Positions 23,896 through 32,648 of a stretch of DNA of 64,000 nt are shown piece after piece. Position 1 is the first letter of the stretch. Every line of letters starts with the position of its first letter. The DNA comes from Microbacterium pygmaeum (GTDB lineage Bacteria; Actinomycetota; Actinomycetes; Actinomycetales; Microbacteriaceae): positions 2,232,001 through 2,296,000 of the forward strand of contig NZ_LT629692.1 of the NCBI RefSeq assembly GCF_900100885.1, given 5' to 3'. A program made the position numbers and the translations under genes. The notes under the pieces were generated by a model. That model was not told the origin of the DNA, did no database searches, and saw nothing but the letters and a program-made list of their open reading frames with translations.

Positions 23896-25076
23896 ACGCC
23901 GATGACATCGTCCTGGTCGCCGCCGCCCGCACGCCGCAGGGGAGGCTCAAAGGGCAGCTCTCCGCGCTGACGGCCGTACAGCTCGGCAGCATCGCGATCC
24001 GCGGCGCGCTCGCGCAGGCGGGCATCGCGCCCGACGCTGTGGACGCGGTGCTGGTCGGCCAGGTCCTGGCAGCCGGCGCCGGGCAGAATCCCGCACGGCA
24101 GGCGGCGGTGGGTGCCGGCATCCCGTGGGAGGTGAATTCCTCATCCGTCAACAAGGTCTGCCTGTCCGGGCTCACCGCGATCATCGACGGCGCGCGCATG
24201 ATCGCCGTGGGCGATGCCACTGTCGTGGTGGCAGCCGGGATGGAGTCGATGACCCGCTCACCGCATCTGCTGATGGGCTCGCGTGACGGGTGGGCGTACG
24301 GCTCGATCGAGGTGCTCGATCACATGGCGTTCGACGGTCTGACCGACGCGTACGATCGCGAGAGCATGGGCGCCTCCACCGAACGCCACAACGACCGGTT
24401 CGAGGTGACGCGCGAGATGCAGGATGCCGTCGCCGCGAGATCTCATCAGCGCGCCGCCGCCGCCACCGAGGCGGGCGTCTTCGCCCCGGAGATCGTGCCG
24501 GTGGAGATCCCGCAGCGCAAGGGCGAGCCGATCCTCGTGACGGCGGACGAGGGCATCCGTCCCGACACCACGATCGAGACGCTCGCGCGTCTGCGGGCGG
24601 CGTTCGCGGAGGGCGGCTCGATCACCGCAGGCAACTCCTCGCAGATCTCCGACGGAGCCTCTGCAGTGGTCCTGACGACCCGCTCGCACGCTGATGAGCA
24701 CGGCTGGCCGGTGCTGGCCGTCGTCGGCGCCTCCGGGCAGGTCGCCGGACCGGACAACTCGCTGCACGCGCAGCCGGCCCGAGCGATCGAGAAGGCGCTG
24801 CGCAAGCAGGGCATCACCGCGGCCGATCTCGACGTCGTGGAGATCAACGAGGCCTTCGGTGCCGTCGTCGCGCGCTCGCAGGCCGAGCTCGGCCTCTCGG
24901 ACGACGTGGTCAACATCCACGGCGGCGGGATCGCGATCGGGCATCCGATCGGCGCGTCGGGCAATCGTCTGGTCGTGCACGCGGTGCACGAGCTCGTGCG
25001 GCGCGGAAGCGGAACGGCGGCAGTCGCCCTCTGCGGCGGTGGCGGTCAGGGCGACGCGCTGATCCTCACTCGCTGA
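23892..25076 (+). CDS. atoB: Acetyl-CoA acetyltransferase (thiolase)
   Basis: A 394-residue thiolase that cleaves acetoacetyl-CoA to two acetyl-CoA (or runs in reverse). The acyl-binding Cys90 lies in SSVNKVCLSG; NEAFG, His351 in GHPIGASG and Cys381 in ALCGGGGQGDA complete the active site. The length is standard for the family. It ends the scoA-scoB-atoB operon; converting 3-hydroxybutyrate to acetyl-CoA is complete with bdhA upstream. Confidence 0.92.
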   Translation: MNADDIVLVAAARTPQGRLKGQLSALTAVQLGSIAIRGALAQAGIAPDAVDAVLVGQVLAAGAGQNPARQAAVGAGIPWEVNSSSVNKVCLSGLTAIIDGARMIAVGDATVVVAAGMESMTRSPHLLMGSRDGWAYGSIEVLDHMAFDGLTDAYDRESMGASTERHNDRFEVTREMQDAVAARSHQRAAAATEAGVFAPEIVPVEIPQRKGEPILVTADEGIRPDTTIETLARLRAAFAEGGSITAGNSSQISDGASAVVLTTRSHADEHGWPVLAVVGASGQVAGPDNSLHAQPARAIEKALRKQGITAADLDVVEINEAFGAVVARSQAELGLSDDVVNIHGGGIAIGHPIGASGNRLVVHAVHELVRRGSGTAAVALCGGGGQGDALILTR

Positions 25077-25097
25077 TCCTTGCCCGCTCGGTCCGAC

Positions 25098-25757
25098 TCA
25101 GCGCCGGAGCACCTTCCGCGCCAGCGTGTTGCCGAGCAGCTGCACGCCCTGCACGATCACGATGATGATCAGCACCGCCGCCCACGTCACGACCGGGTTG
25201 AACTGCTTGAAGCCGTAGACGATCGCGAATTCGCCCAGACCGCCGGCCGCGACGGCGCCGGCGATCGCGGTCATGTCCACGAGTGCGACGACGATGAACG
25301 TGTAGCCCAGGATGAGCGGCCCGAGCGCCTCGCGCGGAATGAGCCGAAACAGGATGCGGGAGCGGCTCGCGCCCGCCGCGCGTGCGGCCTCGATGATGCC
25401 GGGGCGCACGGTGAGCAGATTCTGCTCGACGATGCGACTGATCGCGAACATCGAGGCGAGCGTGATCGCGAAGATGCCGAACTCCGGTCCGATGCCGGGG
25501 ATGCCGATGCTCCGCGCGATCGGCTGCACCGCCGCCAGCAGGATCACGAACGGGATCGGCCGGAAGAAGTTGACGACGACGTTCAGCACGCCGAACACGA
25601 CCGGCTGCGGGAACAGGCTTCCGGCTCTGGTGGCATACAGCGCCAGGCCGAGCAGAAGGCCGGCGACCCCGCCGAACACCAGCGCGAGCGAGACGACGTA
25701 GAGCGTCTCGAATGAGGCCGACCACAGTTCGGGCAGCAGCGCGAGCAGCCTATCCAT
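25098..25757 (-). CDS. metI: Methionine ABC transporter permease
   Basis: A 219-residue MetI-type permease with five or six hydrophobic helices. The coupling loop that contacts the ATPase is visible (IEAARAAGASRSRILFRLIP, EAAxxxGxxxxxIxxxxxP-like). N-terminal MDRLLALLPELWSASFETLYVV is typical of MetI. It overlaps metN by 8 bases as last gene of the metQNI operon, and imports L- or D-methionine with MetN and MetQ. Confidence 0.92.
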   Translation of the reverse strand: MDRLLALLPELWSASFETLYVVSLALVFGGVAGLLLGLALYATRAGSLFPQPVVFGVLNVVVNFFRPIPFVILLAAVQPIARSIGIPGIGPEFGIFAITLASMFAISRIVEQNLLTVRPGIIEAARAAGASRSRILFRLIPREALGPLILGYTFIVVALVDMTAIAGAVAAGGLGEFAIVYGFKQFNPVVTWAAVLIIIVIVQGVQLLGNTLARKVLRR

Positions 25758-26787
25758 GAGGGTCCTCCTCGATCAGCGGTGCGAAGGTCGAGGCCCGCTC
25801 GATCGCCCGCTGGACGGCATCCGCTTCGCCGTCGAGGACGAGGGTGAGGTGACCGAAGACGCGTCCGCGGATGTCGTTGATCCCGCCGTGGATCAGTTCG
25901 AACCGGACGCCCTCGGCGGCGAGGGCGGCGAAGACGTCGGCTTGGGTGATGTCCCCGTCGCGGATGGTGAAGGTGACGATCCGACCCGGATGCCGCCGCC
26001 GCAGGGTCTGCAGCTGCTCGCCGGTCGGGACATCCTCGATGATGCTCGCGACGAAGCGCTTCGTCGCGGCGCTCTGCGGGGCGGAGAGGACATCGAAGAC
26101 CTCGCCGCTCTCGATGATGCGGCCGTCCTCCATGACGACGACCCGCTCCGCCAGCGTGCGGATCACGTCCATCTCGTGGGTGATGACGAGGATCGTGATG
26201 CCGAGGTCGCGGTTCACTTTGCGCAGGAGTTCGAGCACCTCCTGCGTGGTGTCGGGGTCCAATGCACTCGTGGCCTCGTCGGCGAGGAGGATCTTCGGGC
26301 TCGTGGCGAGCGCTCGAGCGATGCCGACGCGCTGCTTCTGTCCGCCGGAGAGCTGCTCAGGATAGTTCTTGGCCTTGCCACCGAGCCCCACGAAGTCCAG
26401 CAGTTCGGCGACGCGGGCGGTGATCTCGGCTCTGGATCGTCCGGCGACCTCGAGCGGGTATGCGACGTTGCCTGCGACGGTGCGGGATTCGAACAGATTG
26501 AACTGCTGGAAGATCATGCCGATGTCGCCGCGCAGTTCCCGCAGGTCCTTCTCGCGCAGCTTCGTGATGTCCCGGCCATCGATCTCGACCGACCCGGATG
26601 TGGGTGCCTCGAGGGCGTTCACGAGCCGCAGGACGGTGCTTTTGCCGGCGCCGGAGTACCCGATGATGCCGCAGATCTGACCCGCCTCGACGTCGAGTGA
26701 GACGTCGTCGACCGCGACGACCGAACCGGCCCCCTTGACGGGGGCCGGGTAGGTCTTGGTGACGCCGGAGAGTCGGATCAGCGTCAT
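25750..26787 (-). CDS. metN: Methionine ABC transporter ATP-binding protein
   Basis: A 345-residue ATPase. Walker A is GYSGAGKST (43-51), the signature is LSGGQKQR (147-154), and Walker B is ILLADE (166-171) with the switch His in VITHEMD. The C-terminal regulatory NIL domain (residues about 265-345), which binds methionine and inhibits transport in characterised homologues, is present (IVTFTIRDGDITQADVFAAL). The start is at ATG 26787, overlapping metQ by 4 bases. Confidence 0.94.
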   Translation of the reverse strand: MTLIRLSGVTKTYPAPVKGAGSVVAVDDVSLDVEAGQICGIIGYSGAGKSTVLRLVNALEAPTSGSVEIDGRDITKLREKDLRELRGDIGMIFQQFNLFESRTVAGNVAYPLEVAGRSRAEITARVAELLDFVGLGGKAKNYPEQLSGGQKQRVGIARALATSPKILLADEATSALDPDTTQEVLELLRKVNRDLGITILVITHEMDVIRTLAERVVVMEDGRIIESGEVFDVLSAPQSAATKRFVASIIEDVPTGEQLQTLRRRHPGRIVTFTIRDGDITQADVFAALAAEGVRFELIHGGINDIRGRVFGHLTLVLDGEADAVQRAIERASTFAPLIEEDPHG

Positions 26788-27692
26788 TGGTTGGCGCGGA
26801 TGTCGTCTTCGACCTCGGTGAGGGACGCGACGAGATCCTTCACCGGAGTCTGCACGGTGACCGCCGTGCCACCGGAGGCCTCCTGGAGACCGTCGAGCAC
26901 GTCCTTGTTCGTCTGGAAGATCTCGACGAGCTTGAGGTAGGTCGGGTTGTCGGCGTCTTCGGCTTTCGCGGCGAAGATGTTGATGTACGGGAACGCGCTC
27001 GGGTCGGCCGGATCGTCCGTGGCGATGGCATCCTCGAAGGTCAGGCCGGCGTCCTCGACGAAGTCGTTGTTGATGATCGCCGCGGCGACGTCCGGCAGCG
27101 ATGTCGCCGTGAACGCGGCATCCAGGGCTTCGACCGTCACCTTGGAGTTGGCCGCGTCGATGTCGGCGACGGTGGAGAAGATCGATCCGCCGTCCTCGAG
27201 TTCGATGAGACCTGCCGACTGGAGCACGAGCAGACCACGCGCCTGGTTGCTCTCGTCGTTGGGAACCGCCACCGTCGAGCCCTCGGGGATGTCCGCCACA
27301 TCGTCGTACTGGGTCGAGTAGAGACCGAGCGGGTAGATCGCGGTGGAGCCGATCGGCTGCAGGTCGTCGTCGCTGTTCACGTTGTAGGTGGCCAGGTAGA
27401 TGATGTGCTGGAACTGGTTGAGATCCAGTTCGTCCGCGGACAGCGCGGGGTTGGGCTGCGTGTACTCGCTGAAGTCGACGAGCTCGACCTGGATGCCCTC
27501 CGCGGCGGCAGCTTCTTTGTAGGTCTCCCAATACGGGTCGCCCGCTCCGACGACTCCGATGCGAACCGGCTCAGTGGTCTCGCCACTCGTTCCACCGGTC
27601 GAGGCAGGATCAGGAGAACCGGCGCAACCGGCGAAGATCAAGGCGAGGGGGAGTGTCAGGGCGGCAGCGGTCAGGAATCTCTTGCGGGACAT
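26784..27692 (-). CDS. metQ: Methionine-binding lipoprotein (NlpA/MetQ family)
   Basis: A 302-residue substrate-binding lipoprotein. The signal ends in LIFAGCAG with Cys23 as lipid anchor. The mature part begins VRIGVVGAGDPYWE and has the family pattern VELVDFSEYTQPNPALSADELDLNQFQH, then STVAVPNDESNQARGLLVL and ATSLPDVAAAIINNDF. First gene of the operon with metN and metI. ATG 27692 has GGAGAG upstream; an earlier ATG at 27728 in the same frame would place a hydrophilic stretch before the signal and is not favoured. Confidence 0.92.
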   Translation of the reverse strand: MSRKRFLTAAALTLPLALIFAGCAGSPDPASTGGTSGETTEPVRIGVVGAGDPYWETYKEAAAAEGIQVELVDFSEYTQPNPALSADELDLNQFQHIIYLATYNVNSDDDLQPIGSTAIYPLGLYSTQYDDVADIPEGSTVAVPNDESNQARGLLVLQSAGLIELEDGGSIFSTVADIDAANSKVTVEALDAAFTATSLPDVAAAIINNDFVEDAGLTFEDAIATDDPADPSAFPYINIFAAKAEDADNPTYLKLVEIFQTNKDVLDGLQEASGGTAVTVQTPVKDLVASLTEVEDDIRANQ

Positions 27693-27727
27693 GGAGCTCT
27701 CCAGATGCAGTTCGGTGTGGTCGGTCA

Positions 27728-27779
27728 TCGGCCCCGCGTCGGCGGGCCGAGGACCGCCGGTGCGGGTGTCTCCACCCGC
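27728..27779 (-). promoter_or_regulatory. Structured leader upstream of metQ
   Basis: Read on the minus strand, the 186-base gap before metQ holds GCGGGTG-GAGA-CACCCGC (plus 27762-27779; perfect 7-bp stem with a GNRA-type loop), then GGCGG...CCGCC (27741-27758). Bases 27744-27750 (GGGCCGA on the plus strand) can instead pair with 27728-27734 (TCGGCCC), giving two exclusive folds. A methionine or SAM sensor is possible by context, but I could not match any known SAM riboswitch class. Confidence 0.3.
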
Positions 27780-27866
27780 TCGCCTCGTCGCGGTGCCGCA
27801 ACGACCATACGCAGAACGTCCGGAGCCCCCGAAACACGCCCGTAACACGACGACACCCGATCCGGA

Positions 27867-27872
27867 TAGCGT
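27867..27872 (+). promoter_or_regulatory. Putative -10 (TAGCGT) of the GNAT gene
   Basis: TAGCGT, 6 bases, then ATG 27879, with no ribosome site between; leaderless spacing. Confidence 0.5.
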
Positions 27873-27878
27873 GGCGCC

Positions 27879-28328
27879 ATGACCACGATCACGGCGCTGA
27901 CTGACGGCGACCACGACGACTGGCTGGCGCTGTGGTGGGGCTACCTCGAGTTCTACGAGGCCGACCTGTCACCCGCGCAGACCGAGCTGACCTTCCGCCG
28001 GATCCTCGACCCCGAAGCGTCGATCCACGGCGCGATCGCACGGGACGACGCCGGCTCCGCCATCGGGATCGTGCACTGGCTCACGCACGCGGCGACCTGG
28101 TCGGAGGGGCCGTACTGCTATCTCGAGGACCTCTTCGTGCATCCCGAGGTCCGCGGCGGCGGCACCGGAGCTGCGCTCATCGAGAACGTGCGCGCCTGGG
28201 CGCACCAGCACGGCTGCGCGAAGGTGTACTGGCTCACGCAGGAGCACAATCGCACCGCGCGGCGGCTGTACGACCGGGTCGCGACCGACACGGGCTTCGT
28301 GCACTACGAGATCCCGCTCGGCGGGTAG
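27879..28328 (+). CDS. GNAT family N-acetyltransferase
   Basis: A 149-residue acetyltransferase. The acetyl-CoA loop is VRGGGTGAALIENVRAWA (residues about 90-107), preceded by YLEDLFVHPEV; VYWLTQEHNRTARRLYDRVA and FVHYEIPL form the C-terminal strand-helix of the fold. The N-terminal WLALWWGYLEFYEADL is the family's substrate-side helix; substrate unknown. Single gene, divergent from metQ. Confidence 0.87.
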   Translation: MTTITALTDGDHDDWLALWWGYLEFYEADLSPAQTELTFRRILDPEASIHGAIARDDAGSAIGIVHWLTHAATWSEGPYCYLEDLFVHPEVRGGGTGAALIENVRAWAHQHGCAKVYWLTQEHNRTARRLYDRVATDTGFVHYEIPLGG

Positions 28329-28351
28329 TGCGCCGGCTGGGACCGGATCGC

Positions 28352-28603
28352 TCAGGCGCGCAGATGCTTCTTCAGGAGCTTCTGCTCCTTGCCGTGCACC
28401 GGGGAGTCCTCGGCGATGAGGATGCCGCGGGATGCCCGTCGCGTATCGACGATGGCTCCGACGGCCAGTGCGGCGGTGATACCCCAGCTGAGCCACGCCA
28501 GTGCCTCGCGCCACGTGAACTTCGTGTCGCGCGCACCGCGCAGAAGGGTGAGGCCGCTGATGACCGCGCCGATGATGCCGGTGCCGAAGAGGTACTTGCG
28601 CAT
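28352..28603 (-). CDS. Small two-helix membrane protein
   Basis: An 83-residue protein with two hydrophobic helices (about 5-20 and 35-52) and a basic C-terminal tail ending KLLKKHLRA. ATG 28603 is preferred to a GTG at 28612 because TAGCGT, the likely -10, ends 7 bases before the ATG and overlaps the GTG. No family recognised. Confidence 0.55.
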   Translation of the reverse strand: MRKYLFGTGIIGAVISGLTLLRGARDTKFTWREALAWLSWGITAALAVGAIVDTRRASRGILIAEDSPVHGKEQKLLKKHLRA

Positions 28604-28610
28604 GCCCTCC

Positions 28611-28616
28611 ACGCTA
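28611..28616 (-). promoter_or_regulatory. Putative -10 (TAGCGT) of the small membrane protein gene
   Basis: On the minus strand TAGCGT is followed by 7 bases and ATG 28603. The hexamer also covers the alternative GTG start, which makes that start unlikely. Confidence 0.45.
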
Positions 28617-28679
28617 CTCTGCGCGGGGACGGCGGTGGAGCGCTGTTAGCCTGGAAATTCCCGGGATCAGGAGGACCGC

Positions 28680-30110
28680 GTGTCCACAGCCGAGTTCGTC
28701 GTCGTCGCAAATCGACTTCCCGTCGATCGCGCCACCGATGACATCGAGGGACCGGATGCGTGGCGTCGCTCCCCGGGTGGCCTGGTCACGGCGCTCGAGC
28801 CGATCATGCAGAAGGCCGACGGCGCCTGGGTCGGGTGGGCGGGTCAGCCCGATCTCGACGTGGCGCCCTTCGACTTCGAGGGCACCCACCTCGTTCCGGT
28901 GCGTCTGAGCGCCGAAGACGTCGAGCTGTACTACGAGGGCTTCTCGAACGACACCATCTGGCCGCTCTATCACGACGTCATCTCCGAGCCGCGCTACAGC
29001 CGCGTGTGGTGGGACGCGTACGTGCGCGTCAACCGCCGCTTCGCGGAGGCTGCCGCCGCGGCGACCGCTGAAGGCGGAATCGTCTGGGTCCAGGACTACC
29101 AGCTCCAGCTGGTGCCGAAGATGCTGCGCGAGCTGCGACCCGATGTGACCATCGGATACTTCCACCACATTCCGTTCCCGGCATACGGCCTCTACTCCCA
29201 GCTCCCGTGGCGGAGGCAGGTTCTCGAAGGACTCCTCGGCGCCGACGTGATCGGCTTCCAACGGGTGGCGGATGCCGGGAACTTCGCCCGCTCGGTGCGC
29301 CGACAGCTCCGCTACGAGACCAAGGCCTCGGGGATCGCCGTCCCGGACGGCGATGGCGGCACGCGGATCGCGCTGGCCAAGGCGTTCCCCATCTCGATCG
29401 ACGCGTCCTCGTACATCGAGCTCGCCCAGCGCGCAGACGTGCAGGAGCGTGCTCGTGAGATCCGGGAGAGTCTGGGCAATCCCAAGCGGATCCTCCTGGG
29501 CGTCGATCGGCTGGACTACACGAAAGGCATCCGTCACCGTCTGAAGGCGTACGGCGAACTGCTGGCCGAAGGGCGTCTCGACGTCGAAGACGTGACCCTC
29601 GTCCAGGTCGCGAGCCCTAGCCGCGAACGCGTGGCCGCCTACATCCAGTTGCGTGACGAGATCGAGCTGACTGTCGGTCGCATCGACGGCGACCACGACA
29701 CGATGGGCCACACGGCGATCCGCTACCTCCACCAGGCCTACCCGCGGGAGGAGATGGTCGCACTGTTCCTCGCGGCGGACGTGATGCTCGTGACAGCGCT
29801 GCGCGATGGAATGAATCTCGTCGCCAAGGAGTACGTCGCGTCGCGGGTCGACAACCGCGGGGTGCTCGTCCTGAGCGAGTTCGCCGGCGCAGCCGATGAG
29901 CTCGGCACCGCGGTGCGGATCAACCCGCACGACATCGAAGGCCTCAAGGAGGCCATCATGCGAGCCGTCGAGATGCCGCCCGCCGAGCAGGGCAGACGGA
30001 TGCGGGCGCTCCGGCGCCGGGTGCTGGAGCACAGCGTCGAAGACTGGTCGCGCGAATTCCTCGAGGCGCTGGCCGTCTTCCACACCACCCGTGAAGGAGT
30101 CGCATCGTGA
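28680..30110 (+). CDS. otsA: Alpha,alpha-trehalose-phosphate synthase
   Basis: A 476-residue GT20 glycosyltransferase that joins UDP- or GDP-glucose to glucose-6-phosphate. It has VVANRLPVDR at the N-terminus, RSPGGLVTALEPI, VWVQDYQLQLVPKMLRELRPD, IGYFHHIPFP, GVDRLDYTKGI (sugar-nucleotide contact) and the C-terminal LRDGMNLVAKEYVAS. The start is GTG 28680 with CAGGAGGA before it. otsB overlaps by 4 bases. Trehalose serves as osmoprotectant and, in Corynebacteriales-like relatives, as a cell-wall precursor. Confidence 0.94.
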   Translation: MSTAEFVVVANRLPVDRATDDIEGPDAWRRSPGGLVTALEPIMQKADGAWVGWAGQPDLDVAPFDFEGTHLVPVRLSAEDVELYYEGFSNDTIWPLYHDVISEPRYSRVWWDAYVRVNRRFAEAAAAATAEGGIVWVQDYQLQLVPKMLRELRPDVTIGYFHHIPFPAYGLYSQLPWRRQVLEGLLGADVIGFQRVADAGNFARSVRRQLRYETKASGIAVPDGDGGTRIALAKAFPISIDASSYIELAQRADVQERAREIRESLGNPKRILLGVDRLDYTKGIRHRLKAYGELLAEGRLDVEDVTLVQVASPSRERVAAYIQLRDEIELTVGRIDGDHDTMGHTAIRYLHQAYPREEMVALFLAADVMLVTALRDGMNLVAKEYVASRVDNRGVLVLSEFAGAADELGTAVRINPHDIEGLKEAIMRAVEMPPAEQGRRMRALRRRVLEHSVEDWSREFLEALAVFHTTREGVAS

Positions 30111-30889
30111 CGCAGGACCTGACCCAGGCGCTGCAACGGGTCGCCGCATCCGATCGGCTGCTGGTCGCGCTGGACTTCGACGGGACGCTTGCGCCGCTGG
30201 AAGATGAGCCGATGCAGGCGCGGGCGCTGCCCGAGGCGGCCGCGGTGGTGGCAGCGCTCACCGCGACACCGGACACCGTCGTGGCCTACGTGTCGGGTCG
30301 GAGCCTGCACGATCTGCGGGAGATCTCCGAGCACGCGGACCATTCGGCGATCTACCTGGCAGGCTCGCACGGAGCCGAATCGTGGGTGCCCGGCGAAGGA
30401 GTCCAGGCCACGGACGACGACGATGCGGCACACGCCCTGCGCGACGAGCTCCGCGATGCGGTGTCCGCTGAGATCGGGGAGCGCGAGGGCGTCTGGGTCG
30501 AGCCGAAGACGTTCGGGTTCGGCATCCACACCCGCGTGGCGTCTGCAGAGGATGCCGCGGCCGCTCGCGAAATCGCGGACCGCCTCGTCACCGAACGGGC
30601 ACCGCACTGGCGCCGGCGCACCGGCCACAACATCGTCGAGTACGCCTTCCGGCATGAGGGCAAGGACTCGGCGATCGCCGCGCTGCGCGAACGGGTCGGA
30701 GCAACCGCCGTGGTGTTCGCCGGGGACGATGTCACCGACGAGGACGCGCTGGCGAGCCTCGGGCCGGATGACCTCGGCATCCGCGTCGGGGAGGGCCAGA
30801 CGGCGGCGTCGGTGCGTGTGGGAAGCATCCAAGAATTGGCCGCCGCGTTAGGCGCGCTGGCGCGGATGCGGGCAGAACACCGGCAATAG
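30107..30889 (+). CDS. otsB: Trehalose-6-phosphate phosphatase
   Basis: A 260-residue HAD-superfamily phosphatase. Motif I is LDFDGTLAP (nucleophile Asp23, acid Asp25), motif II is in VAYVSGRSL, the Lys of motif III is in HEGKDSAIAAL, and motif IV is FAGDDVTDEDAL. The cap contains AGSHGAE. Starts at a GTG overlapping otsA's stop (GTGA). Its own stop TAG at 30887-30889 is part of the presumed promoter of ilvD. Confidence 0.93.
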   Translation: MTQDLTQALQRVAASDRLLVALDFDGTLAPLEDEPMQARALPEAAAVVAALTATPDTVVAYVSGRSLHDLREISEHADHSAIYLAGSHGAESWVPGEGVQATDDDDAAHALRDELRDAVSAEIGEREGVWVEPKTFGFGIHTRVASAEDAAAAREIADRLVTERAPHWRRRTGHNIVEYAFRHEGKDSAIAALRERVGATAVVFAGDDVTDEDALASLGPDDLGIRVGEGQTAASVRVGSIQELAAALGALARMRAEHRQ

Positions 30890-30892
30890 ACT
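30887..30892 (+). promoter_or_regulatory. Putative -10 (TAGACT) of ilvD, built on the otsB stop codon
   Basis: The TAG stop of otsB is the first half of TAGACT, which is followed by exactly 6 bases and ATG 30899. The mRNA would be leaderless. No clear -35 lies in the end of otsB. Confidence 0.5.
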
Positions 30893-30898
30893 TTCAGG

Positions 30899-32605
30899 AT
30901 GCCCGCTCCTGAAGACACCATCGACATCAAGCCCCGCAGCCGGGTCGTCACCGACGGCATCGAGGCGACGACCTCGCGCGGCATGCTCCGCGCCGTCGGC
31001 ATGGGCGACGCGGACTGGGACAAGCCCCAGATCGGCATCGCCTCGAGCTGGAACGAGATCACCCCCTGCAACCTGAGCCTGGACCGCCTGGCGCAGGGAG
31101 CCAAGGAAGGCGTGCACGCCGGCGGCGGGTACCCGCTGCAGTTCGGCACGATCTCGGTCTCGGACGGCATCTCGATGGGTCACGAGGGCATGCACTTCTC
31201 GCTGGTCTCGCGCGAGGTGATCGCCGACTCAGTCGAGACGGTGATGATGGCCGAGCGGCTCGACGGCAGCGTGCTGCTGGCCGGCTGCGACAAGTCGATA
31301 CCGGGCATGCTGATGGCCTCGGCGCGACTCGATCTGTCCAGCGTCTTCCTCTACGCGGGCTCGATCGCTCCGGGCTGGGTGAAACTCAGCGACGGCACCG
31401 AGAAGGACGTCACGATCATCGACTCGTTCGAGGCGGTCGGCGCGTGCCTGGCCGGCAAGATGAGTGAAGAAGACCTCAAGCGCATCGAATGCGCGATCGC
31501 ACCGGGCGAGGGCGCCTGCGGCGGCATGTACACGGCGAACACGATGGCCTCCGTCGCTGAAGCGCTCGGTCTCAGCCTGCCGGGCTCCGCCGCTCCGCCC
31601 GCCGCGGACCGGCGCCGCGACTACTTCGCGCACCGTTCCGGCGAGGCCGTCGTCAACCTGTTGCGGCTCGGGATCACCACGCGCGACATCCTCACCAAGG
31701 AGGCGTTCGAGAACGCGATCGCTCTGGCGATGGCGCTCGGCGGCTCGACGAACGTGGTGCTGCACCTGCTGGCGATCGCCAACGAGGCGGAAGTGGAGCT
31801 GAACCTCCACGATTTCAATCGCATCGGCGACAGGACCCCGCACGTGGCCGACATGAAGCCGTTCGGCACGTACGTGATGAACGACGTGGACCGCCACGGC
31901 GGCATCCCGGTGATCATGAAGGCGATGCTCGACGAGGGTCTCCTGCACGGGGACGCCCTGACCGTCACCGGCAAGACGCTCGCGGAGAACCTCGCGGAGT
32001 TGAACCCCGACGCCATCGACGGCACCGTCATCCACACGTTCGACAACCCGATCCACGAGAAGGGCGGCATCACGATCCTCCACGGGTCGATCGCCCCGGA
32101 GGGTGCGGTCGTCAAGTCGGCCGGTTTCGATTCGGACGTGTTCGAGGGTCCCGCCCGCGTGTTCGAGCGGGAGCGGGCGGCGATGGATGCGCTGGAGGCG
32201 GGCGAGATCGCCGCCGGCGATGTCGTGGTGATCCGCTACGAAGGCCCCAAGGGCGGTCCCGGCATGCGCGAGATGCTCGCCGTGACCGCGGCCATCAAGG
32301 GCGCGGGGCTCGGAAAAGATGTACTACTCTTGACGGACGGCAGATTCTCAGGCGGCACAACCGGCCTGTGCATCGGCCACATAGCACCCGAAGCAGTGGA
32401 CGCAGGTCCGATTGCCTTCGTGCGCGATGGTGATCTGATACGGGTCGATATCGCGGCTCGCACTCTCGACCTACTCGTCGACGAGGCTGAGCTGGGTTCC
32501 CGCCGCTCTGGCTGGGAGCCGCTTCCTCCGCGCTATACCCGTGGCGTCCTGGCCAAGTACTCGAAGCTCGTGCGTTCCGCCGCGGAAGGCGCAGTGACGG
32601 GCTAG
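30899..32605 (+). CDS. ilvD: Dihydroxy-acid dehydratase
   Basis: A 568-residue Fe-S dehydratase, the third step of valine and isoleucine synthesis. Cluster cysteines are Cys57 (EITPCNLS), Cys130 (LLAGCDKSIPG) and Cys207 (GEGACGGMYTANTM). Length and C-terminal LLTDGRFSGGTTG motif are normal. From about 32313 to 32470 the codons change sharply: AAA, GTA, CTA, TTG, AGA, TCA, ACA and ATA occur together, although such codons are almost absent elsewhere in the gene, while the protein stays canonical. It is followed after 43 bases by ilvB. Confidence 0.95.
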   Translation: MPAPEDTIDIKPRSRVVTDGIEATTSRGMLRAVGMGDADWDKPQIGIASSWNEITPCNLSLDRLAQGAKEGVHAGGGYPLQFGTISVSDGISMGHEGMHFSLVSREVIADSVETVMMAERLDGSVLLAGCDKSIPGMLMASARLDLSSVFLYAGSIAPGWVKLSDGTEKDVTIIDSFEAVGACLAGKMSEEDLKRIECAIAPGEGACGGMYTANTMASVAEALGLSLPGSAAPPAADRRRDYFAHRSGEAVVNLLRLGITTRDILTKEAFENAIALAMALGGSTNVVLHLLAIANEAEVELNLHDFNRIGDRTPHVADMKPFGTYVMNDVDRHGGIPVIMKAMLDEGLLHGDALTVTGKTLAENLAELNPDAIDGTVIHTFDNPIHEKGGITILHGSIAPEGAVVKSAGFDSDVFEGPARVFERERAAMDALEAGEIAAGDVVVIRYEGPKGGPGMREMLAVTAAIKGAGLGKDVLLLTDGRFSGGTTGLCIGHIAPEAVDAGPIAFVRDGDLIRVDIAARTLDLLVDEAELGSRRSGWEPLPPRYTRGVLAKYSKLVRSAAEGAVTG

Positions 32606-32648
32606 GCCCGTCTCCGACATCCATCTCTCTCGACAGAGGATCACCAAC

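Noticed and set aside
27728..27779. Known SAM riboswitch (SAM-I or SAM-IV) before metQ
   Set aside because: The hairpins are real, but the conserved core bases of these classes cannot be aligned; kept only as a structured leader.
32606..32648. Attenuator or leader peptide for ilvB
   Set aside because: The gap is only 43 bases, has no Ile/Val/Leu-rich short frame and no hairpin pair.
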